A stretch of 64,000 nt of DNA, from positions 28,025,445-28,089,444 of the forward strand of contig NC_056753.1 in assembly GCF_018687715.1 (NCBI RefSeq), in the 5' to 3' direction. This DNA is from Carya illinoinensis. Its lineage: Eukaryota > Streptophyta > Magnoliopsida > Fagales > Juglandaceae. The stretch's first letter is position 1; each line of letters begins with the position of its first letter. The position numbers were made by a program, and so were the translations under genes. The notes under the pieces are model-generated. The model did not search any database. It saw nothing but the letters and a program-made list of their open reading frames with translations, and was not told the DNA's origin. Shown here in pieces: positions 23,535 to 34,868 of the stretch.

Positions 23535-23745
23535 GCTATTTGTCCCGTATAGTATCCCGAACGAGTGTTTCGAATCAATTTTTTTTTTTTAAAGAAGTGT
23601 TTTTAAATAATATTATATTTTTTTAGTTTTTTATAAAATGTTTATAATGATTAACAAATGTATTAAAAACAATATATATATATATATACACTGTTCGGGA
23701 CACTTTTTCGGATGTATTGTCCGATACCTATAGCATTACTCCTAA
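23535..23745. mobile_element. Foldback MITE upstream of NPF5
   Basis: The left end AATGCTATTTGTCCCGTATAGTATCCCGAACGAGTG has an imperfect inverted counterpart at about 23691-23740 (CACTTTTTCGGATGTATTGTCCGATACCTATAGCATT). The core is a T-rich and AT-repeat stretch. It lies about 190-400 bp upstream of the NPF5 start codon, so it may be part of the distal promoter. Confidence 0.6.
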
Positions 23746-26604
23746 TGTAAATGTATGTGGACCCCAACTTCAAAGAAAAATAAATAAATATGCACACACA
23801 TTTAATGTGGTATGCATACTGGCATTCATCTTCTAGATGACGAATATACGCTCCCAAATTTTTCTTTAAATATTTTTTGTTTACCTTTAAAAGGATCTTG
23901 GATCCTCAAAATATTTTGGCCATATGGGGAGATTTCCCCACCTTTTTTGCTAGCTGCTCAACCTAAGTTGAATCGTCAATCCGATATCAGACTATACATA
24001 TTTGGTTCCATTCTTCTGAATGGTAAGAATGCATGCAGTGTCGTGTGTACATAAACTGTAGCACTGTGTTTGCAAGAAAAAAAATCTGCCTCGTATATAT
24101 TCCTCTGAAATTCGTATTTAGTCGTTGGTGGACGGTGAAATTCTTTTTGGGTTCTAAAAGGATTCTTTTCATGTGGGTTAATTCACGTAATGTCTCTCAA
24201 TTGCTCGCAATGCCCTTTTTTACTCTCTTTATTACTTCATTAATTTTTCTGTAAGCTGATCTGTACCTTTTTTTTATTATTATTATTAAAGGAGAGACGG
24301 GTGATCAACATAGTAACTCTTCTTGAATGTGATTATAAGGGTTTCTTCCCGTTACAGACTGTCCAATTTGAGTTATAGCTACTTGTCACCATAGCACCTA
24401 TAAAGTATCTGATTGGTCTAAAGCCCATTCAATAGCCCAAAGATCAAGTTTTACTACTACAAATAATTTCAACAAATGTCCTGACTTAACTCTTGATGTC
24501 AAATCCATGATGTAGTAACTCGTAACAATTGGGTTACTAAGTGATCTCAACTTGATTGAATGGAAAGAAATAAAATGGTCTTATAATATTTAAAATATTT
24601 AATAAAAAAATATTTCTCTCTTTCTAAATTATAGAATCACCTCAATTTATATATTTATTTTTGTGTAATCTCTTTATGACTAATTAAAGTATTTTCCTTT
24701 AAAAAAATATATATTTTATAGTATTTTATTTTAAGTATTTGTAAATACAAAGTTCAAAATTTTTAAAATTCTAACGTTAGATTTTTCATTAAAACTCAAT
24801 TCCAGCTATATTATAAATTAGAGATTAAGTAATATTACTCATTATTTTAATTCTTATCATCTTATGATATAGTATAAAATGATTGAAGACTATATGATAA
24901 AAAAAAAGAAATGATGAATAGATATACCCTAAAGTAGTTGAGGGACCACTTGTGGGAAAAGAAGGAAAAAATCTATAGAAAAAAATATAATTCATTGAAT
25001 GGATCAATAATGGTCAAATATCTTGAGCGGCGTTAAGGTCTCAGATAGGGACCACTTGCGAACGACAGCAACGAATCAGGATATAGCCACCCCATTAAAC
25101 CATGGCCGAGTCATGGGCATGAGATAGTTCACACCCTTGACCCTGATCACCCTCAGTCATCTCCCACATAAGTACGCTTGTTTTTTCTTCCTCGTCTTGA
25201 TCTTTTAATAAGTCACTCTCTTTCTTTCCTTTTTATAATTGTTTTTTCAAATAAGCCTCTTCGTTGGACTAATTTAGTTTCGTAATTAAGCAAAGCTTCT
25301 AGATGCCATAAAACTCACTATTTTGAGCTGGTAGATATCAAATAAGAATCCAGAAAAAAGTGTACGATGGCCATTCTTTCTGTGTTTTTTTCCATTGAAG
25401 GATAAAATTTATAGATTCGTTTTAAAAGTTTTTAACTTGCTGACAAGCCTTCTACGTACTATGAACGTGTATTGAAAGAATCTCAAACTTTAATATATTG
25501 CAATTATATATATAAATATAAAATATATATATATATATATATGTATAAAGATATCATGCGTGTGATTGCATAGCGCACGAGCACGTATGTATACACTTAA
25601 GATATACGTGTCAACTTTTAAATGAATTGGAAATATGGAATTAAGAAACTTCCTCTCCAACCTAATTTCTGGAAAACTTCGTCTATATATAATATAAAGC
25701 CACGTAATGACAATGATGCAAAAAGCATATTAAATCCTACATGCTACAGTACCAGTACTCTTATATACATGTTTATCCCACAATGTATATATATATATAT
25801 ATATAAACACAAGAGTCTTGCATGCAGGCTGACATGGATCTCAAACCATTTAATATGGATTGCATGCAATATCAGTATCACCATGATGCTTTAGATGGAT
25901 TCATCATATGATGTACGTGTCTTGTTATATTATATGAATGTATGCATATATATGTCATTATGTATTACGTAGATCATCATGATTTTGTCGTCACTGCCAT
26001 ATGGCAATAGGTTGAGGGATTTCAACCATGCCATATGAGCAACAAATTTTTCATTAGGACTTAATTTTGGATGGAAATCTCTTGCAGCCAATTATAAGGT
26101 GATCATATCTAACAAATTTTCTCCTTTTTCCTTTCTTGTATTGCATTTTTTTTCGTTGTGTTGACTTATGCATGTGTTTGTACAACTCAAAGCACTTGAA
26201 CATATAATATACAAATATAGTTGATCGATCAAGATTGAGAATTCTATATAGAATAATTACATGATGAACCATTTTCTAGATGATCATGATATCATTGATA
26301 AGGACGTGGACGATGTAGAAGTTCGTAATTAAAATACAATTAACTTCGCCATCAACCTTATCGATCATTAATATTTAATTAATATGTTACATCGCAAGAG
26401 ACGTACGTATATACTATTAAACAAAGGGCTAATTATATATCATGGCTAATTATATATTATGATCTCATGATGATGAGTTTGGTTTGAGACTAGTTGTATA
26501 TAATGGTAGTACTAGACTAGTAGTTATAGTGATCTCTTGACACGCTCGATCTTCATTCACCCTCGTACTCACGTCTCCATATTAATTAAATATCCCATAT
26601 AATA

Positions 26605-26800
26605 TTTATAAGAAAAATTCTAAACAAAAGTCTACGCACACACCACATTTAATTTTATTTTTTATTTTTTTATTAAATGTTTGGTATATGGATAATGAGT
26701 TGAAGAGTTCAATTAGTTTAAGAAAAATAAACCTAAAAATAATTTTTAAAAAATTAAAAAAAAAAGTGTGATGTGTGGCGTTGATGAGTAGTAATGCCAT
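26605..26800. mobile_element. Foldback MITE candidate
   Basis: CTACGCACACACCACATTTAA near 26630 and TTAAAAAAAAAAGTGTGATGTGTGG near 26755 are imperfect inverted repeats around an AT-rich core. Size and layout suit a MITE; ends are approximate and no family is recognised. Confidence 0.45.
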
Positions 26801-28937
26801 ATTTATAATATCTTTAATGTTATTTGAAACACTTATACCGATAATATATATTTTTTTTATATAAGAAATATACTTCATTCATTCATGAAAATGAAGTTAC
26901 AGCTGTGACCTGATATATAAATGGAAAATCTCATATTACAAGCCAACTACTGACGGTTAGGGCTCCATAGTACACAAATTCATTTGTGACTGGTATGATC
27001 TTACCTTCTATAACTCTCTATAAACAAACTGTCTACGAGACCATACTCTACCTAAAGTAGAGATTTCAAAACCCACCCTCTAGAAGAGGAGATGACTTTT
27101 ACTCTATGGATAAAATGTCCAAGAGACTATTTATTTTTTATTTTTACTTAAACAAAAGGAAATAACAATAAATATAAAAATAGAAGTGAAAATAATGAAT
27201 TACAATTGTAGATCCGCATTTTCAACTTAAAGGAAAGCAAAATACAAGAAACAAAGAACTGTGCTAGGAGTGTAGTGACCAGTTGAGTTTGAAGAAATCA
27301 TGGCGGCAGTATAAGCTTCCCGGTGTGATGGCGCATGGATCTCACGCACTGCTTTGACCCGCATGTGACTCACAGGCTACTCCATTCAACAAAAGCCTTT
27401 AATCGTTCGAAGAATTGGCGGCCTAGAAATCAATTGGACAAGTGGTGGTTTCCAGGCTTCGGAAAACAACATATAGTCATTTTGCAATACTTTAGATGGA
27501 AAAACAAACAAAAACTGAAAAATAAAGGGTTATACAATTTCTAGTCTAACCATATGGGAGGAAGGAGGGAGGAGCCGAAGCTCCACCCCCCTTTGAGTTG
27601 TGTTTTTGTGTTTTTTTTTTGAGGGGGTGGTTTGATAAGATTAGATTAATATGAAATACATATGAAAAATCAAGAATTTCCTACTCTAATATGGTAATTT
27701 AAAGAAAAAACAGTAAGATATTTTTCATTTATACCGATAATATTAAATATCTTAAAACTTACAAATTCTATGTATTTACTTTTCCTAATTAAAAGATGTA
27801 GATTTTGGATTAAAATTCTAGAGTATATGATAATATTGTCTCTCAACTAAACATGATAATTATTGAAATCATAATCAATATCAGATCTAAAATTCAGTTA
27901 GCTCAAGTAGTAAAAGTCTTGATTTTGATGGTATCCTCCCTCCAGATCCAAGTTTCGGATTCTCTTATACGGGTGCAAACAATTTCTAAATCCCATCAAA
28001 TCAGGAGAATTTCCCTTTAAATGAAAGAAAAAATAATTATCACAAACATAAGTCGAATGCAGCAAATTAAGATATTTTCGTTAAAAGAAATGGATCGGAA
28101 GTTACAGGTTGCAAATTGCAATCTCAATATATATAGCTACAGACAATTAATTAAGGAAAAAATAAAAGATAAACGGGTCGGTTAATAAGTCTAATCCTAT
28201 AGTCAAATTAAAATTTTGAGTAAGTGATCAAAGACGTACAGAAAGTCAAATTAAGCAGATAAAGAAAATTCAAAATAGAGACTGAAAGCTATGAATAATT
28301 TCAAAATCGATTTGATTTACACGTGGATTGAAGTTTTGGTACTTCCTACTTTTAGTCCAATGCCACCAAATTTTAGATGCACGTACTCTATGACTATTAG
28401 TACTGTTTGTTTCCACGGGTGGACTGCTTGATTAATTATTGATAGGTATATATCCCAAAGCTTCACGCAATTTATATATATAATCCTCCAAGTAGCTAGC
28501 CAGCTAGTTGAATTTGTTGAATTAGTCTCACACGTGTGCGAACGAGTCCTCGATCGAACAACTTCGGTTTTATTAATATATATGTTAATAGATACTATAG
28601 ACATTAATTTATAAAATAAGTATTTATGACGAATTATTTATGATGAGAATATATTCATTTTAATAATAAATAGTCATCATTTTAGTGATAAATTATAACT
28701 GATTACAAATATGTAATTTTCTTGTATTGTATTGTATTCGTAAGGGTTGGGAAAGAGATCAAGGATAGGATTCCATGGAGTACTATTACGAGCATATGAG
28801 ACATGAAATCACCGTGCAAGACGAACAGAACCTTCTTAATTTGCATGCAGTAGTCTAATTATTCCAGCATTAAGATTCTGCATGATAAGAGAGCAAAAGG
28901 ATCATATCTTGTTGGGTGGCAACTTGCTCCTCTGTTT

Positions 28938-28942
28938 GTGGT
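28938..28942 (+). repeat. Target-site duplication, left of Copia
   Basis: GTGGT occurs here and at 33659-33663, directly flanking the element. Unit A has a single GTGGT at the same position (1498-1502), followed by the same downstream sequence, which is the empty site. Confidence 0.93.
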
Positions 28943-29189
28943 TAAAACAATATATATTATGAAGGAAAACTCTGCCGTGTTGCATGTCGTAACATTACAT
29001 ATATATAAGCTATTTACATTGTAGCTGTTAGGATAAATATGGAAACTTGTCTAGCCTAAGATCATGCACTGAATATACATAAGTAGAGCATGATTACAGG
29101 AATGCTAGAAAATCAATTGTAGCCGCTGTCACAGCAATGGTTAAGGCCGAGAGGTGCGTTGCACGCTGTCATGAGATATATCCTTATTA
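28943..29189 (-). repeat. Copia 3' LTR (left in window)
   Basis: This is the 247-bp direct repeat of 33412-33658. On the element strand it starts TAATAAGG and ends TTGTTTTA. It carries the last 49 bases of the gag-pol open frame. Confidence 0.95.
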
Positions 29190-32100
29190 CGCCCCTTCAA
29201 GCACAACGTGGAGGAACAAACGTTGAGCTTGTCTCGTAGGAAAGAGAACCGAGTGGAAACAAGTGGTTTGGTTAGCCCATCAGCTAACTGGTCTTTACTA
29301 AAAATGAACTTGACGTCAAGTGATTTTTGTTGAACCTTTTCTCGCACAAAATGGTAATCGATTTCGACATGCTTAGTACGTGCATGGAAAACGGGGTTGG
29401 CAGTGAGATAGGTGGCGCCGATGTTGTCACACCACAGAACCGGTTGCTGTGGAAGAAAGACACCGAGCTCGCGGAGCAATGAAATAAGCCAAAGAGATTC
29501 AGCTGTGGCATGGGCGATGGCTCGGTATTCGGCTTCGGTGCTGGAACGAGCGACTGTCGGTTGCTTTTTGGAATTCCAGGATATAAGATTGTGACCCAAG
29601 AAGATGCAAAAGCCAGAGGTAGATTTACGATCGTCAGGACAGCCAGCCCAGTCGGCGTCCGAGTAGATGGATAGCTGTGTGGAAGTAGTCGGACGAATTA
29701 ACAAGCCAAAATCAACTGTAAATTTGAGGTACCTCAAAATTCGCTTGACTGCTGTCCAGTGCTCTTCGGTTGGGTTGTGCATGAACTGACAAGTTTTGTT
29801 CACTGCAAAGGAAATATCCGGACGTGTTAGCGACAAGTATTGTAGCGCACCAACGACACTCCGATAGAGGGAGGGATCGGAGCAAGAAGAACCAGAAAGT
29901 AACGACAACTTCTGAGAGGAGGACATAGGTGAAGAAACGGGCTTGGCTTCATGCATGTTTGTTCGGTGCAGCAAGTTGGTAATGTAACGGCTTTGAGACA
30001 AAATGAGTCCATCGGCAACGGGCAGAGCTTCTATTCCCAGGAAGTAGCTTAATCCTCCAAGATCTTTTACTGCAAATTCAAGGCTGAGAGCAGAAATAAG
30101 ATCGTTAATTGCAGAGGGACTAGAGCCAGTAATTAAGATGTCATCGACGTAAACCAACACAAATGTAGTGACTGAGCCATGCCGAGAAATAAAGAGAGAG
30201 TTGTCCGAGGCAGAGTTCTGAAAACCAAGAGTGCAAAGATGGTCATGAAGCCGAGAATACCAGGCCCTTGGGGCTTGTTTCAGCCCATAGAGAGCTTTGT
30301 GGAGCCGGCAAACGTGATGAGGAAAGCTGGGATGGATGTAGCCGTGAGGTTGGCTCATGTAAACTTCTTCAGATAAGGTCCCATGAAGGAATGCGTTTTG
30401 AATATCAATCTGTCGGATGGACCAGTTTTGAGAGACAGCAATGGTGAGGACCAACCGGATGGTAGTGGGTTTAACCACTGGGCTAAAGGTATCAGCAAAA
30501 TCAATGCCTTGCTGTTGATGATATCCCTTGGCGACTAACCGGGCTTTACGCCGTTCGAGAGTTCCATCTGATTTATGTTTGGTTTTGAAAACCCACATGG
30601 AGCCGACGACATTCATTCCAGGTTGCACGGGTACAAGAGACCAGGTGCCTTGTTTCATCAGAGCTGAAAATTCAGCATCCATGGCAGCACGCCATTCTCG
30701 AAATTTGCAGGCCTCAGAGTAGCACGTGGGTGCTTCAAGAACAGAGCCAAAGGTGAGTAACGCCCGAGGAAGAGGATACCGAACCGTGCCATCTGTAGGG
30801 ACTTTAGTTTTGACAATATTATTCTGAGCTCGAGTGCTCATGGGGTGAGTACGAAGTGGAGGGAGTTCTTCGGCAGCAGCACTATCAGATGGCAGGGGAG
30901 AGGCAGAGGAGGGTTGTAGGAAGTCGGGAGGAGGAGTGGAGGGTCCAGACGATGTTGATTCAGATGGGACTGACGGAAGGAAAGACTCGGTTGAAGGAGA
31001 AGACGCAGGAAGGGAAGCAGGCTGAGATGGGAGTGCGTCCGTGTCGGTTGGAGGGAAGACGAAAGGGAGAAAATATGTTGTAGAGGGAGACGCAGATGAA
31101 GTGGCAGACGATGGAGGAGGAGTACGAAACGGAAAAGAAGCTTCGTCAAATATCACATGACGAGAGACGAAAATGCGACCGGAAGTGAGATCAAGACATT
31201 TATAACCACGATGAAGATTACTATAGCCAAGGAAAACACAAAGTTTAGATCGGAAATCAAGTTTGTGGTTGTTGAAAGGACGAAGGAAAGGAAAGCATGC
31301 ACAACCGAAAATTTTGAAAGAGGAAAAATCGGGGGCTTGTTTATGTAATTTTTCATGTGGAGAAATGCCAAGAGGAGACGTGGGAAGACGATTAATAAGG
31401 TACGCGGCGGTAAGAAAAGCATCATCCCAATAGAGCTGAGGAACACTACTATGAGATAGAAGAGAAAGGCCGGTTTCGACGATATGGCGATGTTTCCTTT
31501 CAACTGAGCCATTTTGTTCGGAAGTGTGTGGACAAGTCACGCGATGTTGGATTCCAACAGTGGCAAAAAAAGTATGTAAGGAGCGAAACTCACCGCCCCA
31601 ATCGGTTTGGACAGATTTGATTTTGCAATTAAACTGTCGTTCAACAAGCTTTTGAAAAGAAATAAAAATTTTCATGACATCGGATTTCTGAGAAATGGGA
31701 AAAAGCCATGTATATTTACTGAAATGATCAACAAATGAAACATAATATTTATTTCCATTTGAGGATAAAATTGGGGAAGGTCCCCATACATCAGAAAATA
31801 TTAAGTCAAGAGGCATTTGAGAAATGGACGTCGAAGGAGAAAAAGGAAGTCGATGGCTTTTCCCTTGATGACAAGCGGGGCAAACACCGGGATTTTTATT
31901 TGTTGAAACTGGAAGAGAAAATTTTGAGACGAGTTGACGAACGGTGGCGTATGAGGGATGTCCCATGCGACAATGCCAGACGTCAAGAGGAGCACGTTGA
32001 CAATAATTGGTCTGAGGAGAGGAGTGTGAGGGGGTTGGAAAAGTGTATAAGCCATCTTTAGTGTTGCCGCGTAGAAGTGTTGTCCCCGTGGCTTCGTCCT

Positions 32101-33367
32101 TCACCAAAAAATAATAGGAATGAAACTCAATAAACACGTTATTCTCGTCAGTGAATTGCCGAACAGACAAAAGATTTTTCTTAATGGTAGGCACATGTAA
32201 TAAATTGGATAAAGAGAAAGAACGAGTAGAAGTATCCAGAGTAGTAGAACCAATGTGTTGAATGTGCAAACCTGCCCCATCGCCCACTTGTATTTGATCA
32301 TTGCCAACGTAAGGTTCAGCATGAAGGTTGAGATTTTGAAGATCATGGGTGAGATGATTTGTTGAGCCAGTGTCGGGATACCAGTTTGTATCAGATGCAG
32401 AGGAAGGTGCAGTCAGATATGCAGCCATGTTGGGAGGAGGTCCTTGAAAGGCTTGATCAAATCGGTGATAGCACTGGATGGCCGTGTGTCCAGTTTTGTT
32501 GCATACCTGACAAGTTGGCCGAGTATTGTTGGACTGAGATGGCGAAAATTGGCCAGAAGAGGAAAAATGATTCCCTCGTCCACGGGTGTTGCGTCCACGG
32601 CCCCGATATTGTTGATGAGAGGAGCGCTGATATTGTGGTTGTTTCGCACCTCGTGAACGTGAGTCCTGTCTCGTTGCTACATTAGCTGTCCCTACGGTGG
32701 CTTCAAGCGTAGAGTGGTGTTGTTCAAGTCTGAGTTCAAAGTTGAGAAGATGACTGAACATTTCTTCAATGGGCATTTGATCAATGCGAGTGGAAATTGA
32801 GGTGACGATAGCATCATAGGTGGTGTCGAGACCACCCAGTAGATACGCTGTGAACTCTTGATCAAGCAGAGGCTGTCCAATGGCAGCTAAGGTATCTGCA
32901 AAAGACTTCATTTTCTGAAAATATTCAGAGATAGACTGATTACCTTTCTTGGTTGTTGCCATGAATTGACGAGTTTGGATAGCACGGACGGTTGAATGCA
33001 CAGAGAACATTTTCTCTAGTGACAACCACACTTCTCTGGAGGTGGTAAGGCCGACCATTTGAGCAAGGATGCCTTCAGACAGGGAAGACACCAAGGTGCT
33101 AAGTACTACCTGATCTTGAAGATACCAGGTGGTGAATTTTGGGTTTGGAATTTCTGCCGTCGTATCGGAAGAGGTGGCTGTGTTGGGATCGGGAATGGTT
33201 ATAGGTGGTGGAGGAGTAGATCCATCCACAAACCCGAAAAGCCGTTGTCCACGCAGATATGGGAGGACTTGAGTTTTCCATAGGAGATAATTGTCTTTGG
33301 TTAATTTCACTGTCACTAAGCTTTGAATGTTGGCTGGGTTGACGGACAGGGGAGAAGAGCCGGCCAT
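29141..33367 (-). CDS. Copia gag-pol polyprotein (RE1-like)
   Basis: One frame of 1408 codons holds all Copia parts in order. Gag (1-~285) is followed by a CCHC knuckle, CQVCNKTGHTAIQC, at 286-299. Protease has DTGS at about 332-335. Integrase has its zinc part around 465-500 and acidic residues in FSDVWGP (~526), QTDWGGEF (~589; usually DN not DW) and SVERKHRH (~623). Reverse transcriptase has IDIQNAFLHG, YGLKQAPRAWY and YVDDI. RNase H has SDADWAG, SSTEAEYR and ADGLTKPL. No stop or frameshift is present. ATG at 33367 is 33 bases inside the primer-binding site. The frame runs about 16 codons into the 3' LTR before its stop, so the C terminus is LTR-encoded. Such polyproteins make the particle, cDNA and integration complex. 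Confidence 0.96.
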   Translation of the reverse strand: MAGSSPLSVNPANIQSLVTVKLTKDNYLLWKTQVLPYLRGQRLFGFVDGSTPPPPITIPDPNTATSSDTTAEIPNPKFTTWYLQDQVVLSTLVSSLSEGILAQMVGLTTSREVWLSLEKMFSVHSTVRAIQTRQFMATTKKGNQSISEYFQKMKSFADTLAAIGQPLLDQEFTAYLLGGLDTTYDAIVTSISTRIDQMPIEEMFSHLLNFELRLEQHHSTLEATVGTANVATRQDSRSRGAKQPQYQRSSHQQYRGRGRNTRGRGNHFSSSGQFSPSQSNNTRPTCQVCNKTGHTAIQCYHRFDQAFQGPPPNMAAYLTAPSSASDTNWYPDTGSTNHLTHDLQNLNLHAEPYVGNDQIQVGDGAGLHIQHIGSTTLDTSTRSFSLSNLLHVPTIKKNLLSVRQFTDENNVFIEFHSYYFLVKDEATGTTLLRGNTKDGLYTFPTPSHSSPQTNYCQRAPLDVWHCRMGHPSYATVRQLVSKFSLPVSTNKNPGVCPACHQGKSHRLPFSPSTSISQMPLDLIFSDVWGPSPILSSNGNKYYVSFVDHFSKYTWLFPISQKSDVMKIFISFQKLVERQFNCKIKSVQTDWGGEFRSLHTFFATVGIQHRVTCPHTSEQNGSVERKHRHIVETGLSLLSHSSVPQLYWDDAFLTAAYLINRLPTSPLGISPHEKLHKQAPDFSSFKIFGCACFPFLRPFNNHKLDFRSKLCVFLGYSNLHRGYKCLDLTSGRIFVSRHVIFDEASFPFRTPPPSSATSSASPSTTYFLPFVFPPTDTDALPSQPASLPASSPSTESFLPSVPSESTSSGPSTPPPDFLQPSSASPLPSDSAAAEELPPLRTHPMSTRAQNNIVKTKVPTDGTVRYPLPRALLTFGSVLEAPTCYSEACKFREWRAAMDAEFSALMKQGTWSLVPVQPGMNVVGSMWVFKTKHKSDGTLERRKARLVAKGYHQQQGIDFADTFSPVVKPTTIRLVLTIAVSQNWSIRQIDIQNAFLHGTLSEEVYMSQPHGYIHPSFPHHVCRLHKALYGLKQAPRAWYSRLHDHLCTLGFQNSASDNSLFISRHGSVTTFVLVYVDDILITGSSPSAINDLISALSLEFAVKDLGGLSYFLGIEALPVADGLILSQSRYITNLLHRTNMHEAKPVSSPMSSSQKLSLLSGSSCSDPSLYRSVVGALQYLSLTRPDISFAVNKTCQFMHNPTEEHWTAVKRILRYLKFTVDFGLLIRPTTSTQLSIYSDADWAGCPDDRKSTSGFCIFLGHNLISWNSKKQPTVARSSTEAEYRAIAHATAESLWLISLLRELGVFLPQQPVLWCDNIGATYLTANPVFHARTKHVEIDYHFVREKVQQKSLDVKFIFSKDQLADGLTKPLVSTRFSFLRDKLNVCSSTLCLKGRNKDISHDSVQRTSRP
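29190..29199 (-). other. Copia polypurine tract
   Basis: Next to the 3' LTR, the element strand reads TTGAAGGGGCG. This is the expected position of the plus-strand primer. The fragment at 14760 has nearly the same tract (TTGAGGGGGCG) before an LTR that also starts TA. Confidence 0.8.
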
Positions 33368-33399
33368 TAGAGAGGAAGTTGACAGAGGTCACGGATGAC

Positions 33400-33411
33400 G
33401 CTCTGATACCA
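33400..33411 (-). other. Copia primer-binding site
   Basis: TGGTATCAGAGC on the minus strand, the usual complement to the 3' end of plant initiator tRNA-Met, lies directly next to the 5' LTR. It primes minus-strand DNA synthesis. Confidence 0.92.
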
Positions 33412-33658
33412 TAAAACAATATATATTATGAAGGAAAACTCTGCCGTGTTGCATGTCGTAACATTACATATATATAAGCTATTTACATTGTAGCTGTCAG
33501 GATAAATATGGAAACTTGTCTAGCCTAAGATCATGCACTGAATATACGTAAGTAGAGCATGATTACAGGAATGCTAGAAAATCAATTGTAGCCACTGTCA
33601 CAGCAATGGTTAAGACCGAGAGGTGCGTTGCACGCTGTCATGAGATATATCCTTATTA
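33412..33658 (-). repeat. Copia 5' LTR (right in window)
   Basis: The partner of 28943-29189 with four base differences. The primer-binding site follows it with no gap on the element strand, which fixes the inner border at 33412. Confidence 0.95.
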
Positions 33659-34643
33659 GTGGTCATGCATAGTTGATAAACTCGACAAACCAAAAGAGAT
33701 GGCACGTTCGTTGAATTTTGTACGCTTAACACTTTCCGAGCCTCACAAAAAGATCAGCTTCTGACCAGTCATGGGGCATCCAACTTTATGCTATGTTAGA
33801 CTAATTGAATCCAGCTCACGCAAGAGATCATGCCGGTTTTTAATTAAGTACTTAGAGATTTATATATTTGTAATATTGTTATTTTTTAGTCATAGATGTG
33901 ACATATATATTTTAGGTGACCAATCGTTCTAGTATAAAAAATTTTATATATAATTATTTTTATATATTCCTTACGTAATCTATTAATGTAAGTGATTGTA
34001 TTATATTTTTAATATAAAATAACAGATGTGATCAATTCTATTCATAAAATTTATAAATAATACATAAAAATAATTATATATAACAGAATTCTTTTAAGTA
34101 TTGACAAGCTAGCTGACTACAACGTAGATGACTTTTTGCATCTGATTCTTTTGCGATGATATAATTTTGAACGCAAAGGCTAATTTTTGCATGCCCCTGT
34201 CGTTCATTTTCAGCAAACAGGAGCGTGTTGCCAAAAGCTACACACTGCGGCAAAACTCTATCATCGCAAATAATTGTGACGGAAAATTTAATTACGATGC
34301 GTTCGCTTAGTTTTTTGTGATGTCAAAATTAAATCACTTAAAAAGGCCATATAAGGATAATATAATTTCCAAACTTTAATTTTTTGTGGCGACATTAAAT
34401 CGCTACAAAACATTCAAAAATGAAACACTGAAACTACGGCGTGTCTTTAGTCTTTTGCAGTGACATTAAATCGTCACAAAAGTTCAAAATTGAAAAAAAT
34501 AAATAAAAACCCAAGACGGTGTGTTTTCCATTCCCCTTATTTTTCATGTTTCTATCTTTTCATTTTCAGCTAACGAGAGCGCGTTGTTAAAAGCATTTTT
34601 TGATCGGAAAAAATAATTCCGACACATTTTTTAGTCTTTTGAG

Positions 34644-34868
34644 ATGAAATTAAATTGTTGCAAAAGGCCATATACGGAAAATATAATTTTAGGCTTTCTA
34701 GACGTCAAAGTTTGTCAAAGGATGAAGAGTGAAGAAACAAAGTTTGATTTTTTGATTGAAAGGACCCTGGTCCTTAATAATTACTATGACTTTATCTCCA
34801 AATATCTAGCCACATCATTCGGGATTGAAAGCATCAAGCAATATCTAGATGAACCCATTTCTTTTTAA
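34644..34868 (+). other. Exon-like open block conserved in both units (copy B)
   Basis: This 74-codon open stretch is the unit B version of the block at 2566-2703, with the same core (SEETKFDFLIERTLVLNN). Only part of it is shared as a frame with A, from about codon 28 on. Product unknown. No splice pattern could be fixed. Confidence 0.3.

Larger units (their letters stand above)
23351..27371. other. AT-rich intergenic region between NPF5 and unit B
   Basis: No gene is supported. Contents include the MITE at 23535-23745, a T-run-headed segment at about 24269-24530 whose start (T run, then ATTAAAGGAGAG) is reminiscent of the LINE tail at 2961-2990, TA repeats near 25521-25542 and 25788-25803, and a foldback candidate at 26605-26800. 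Short open frames here are AT-driven and show no recognisable domain. Confidence 0.5.
28943..33658 (-). mobile_element. Complete Copia LTR retrotransposon
   Basis: This 4716-bp element on the minus strand has two 247-bp LTRs (28943-29189 and 33412-33658), differing at four positions by my alignment. It has a primer-binding site TGGTATCAGAGC (33400-33411) matching the initiator methionine tRNA 3' end, and a polypurine tract next to the 3' LTR. GTGGT target duplications flank it, and an empty site is preserved in unit A. The coding region is one uninterrupted frame. LTR termini are TA...TA instead of the usual TG...CA. Low LTR divergence and an open pol mean a recent insertion, possibly still able to move. 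Confidence 0.97.

Noticed and set aside
24269..24530. 5'-truncated LINE tail
   Set aside because: The T run and ATTAAAGGAGAG start recall the LINE tail at 2961, but the similarity fades within about 30 bases and no coding remnant or target duplication is seen.
26850..27100. Retroelement tail starting with a T run
   Set aside because: A T-rich start followed by unique-looking sequence is not enough; no second copy in the window.
30179..33283. Plus-strand frames across the Copia element
   Set aside because: Shadows of the intact antisense gag-pol frame with no recognisable domains.
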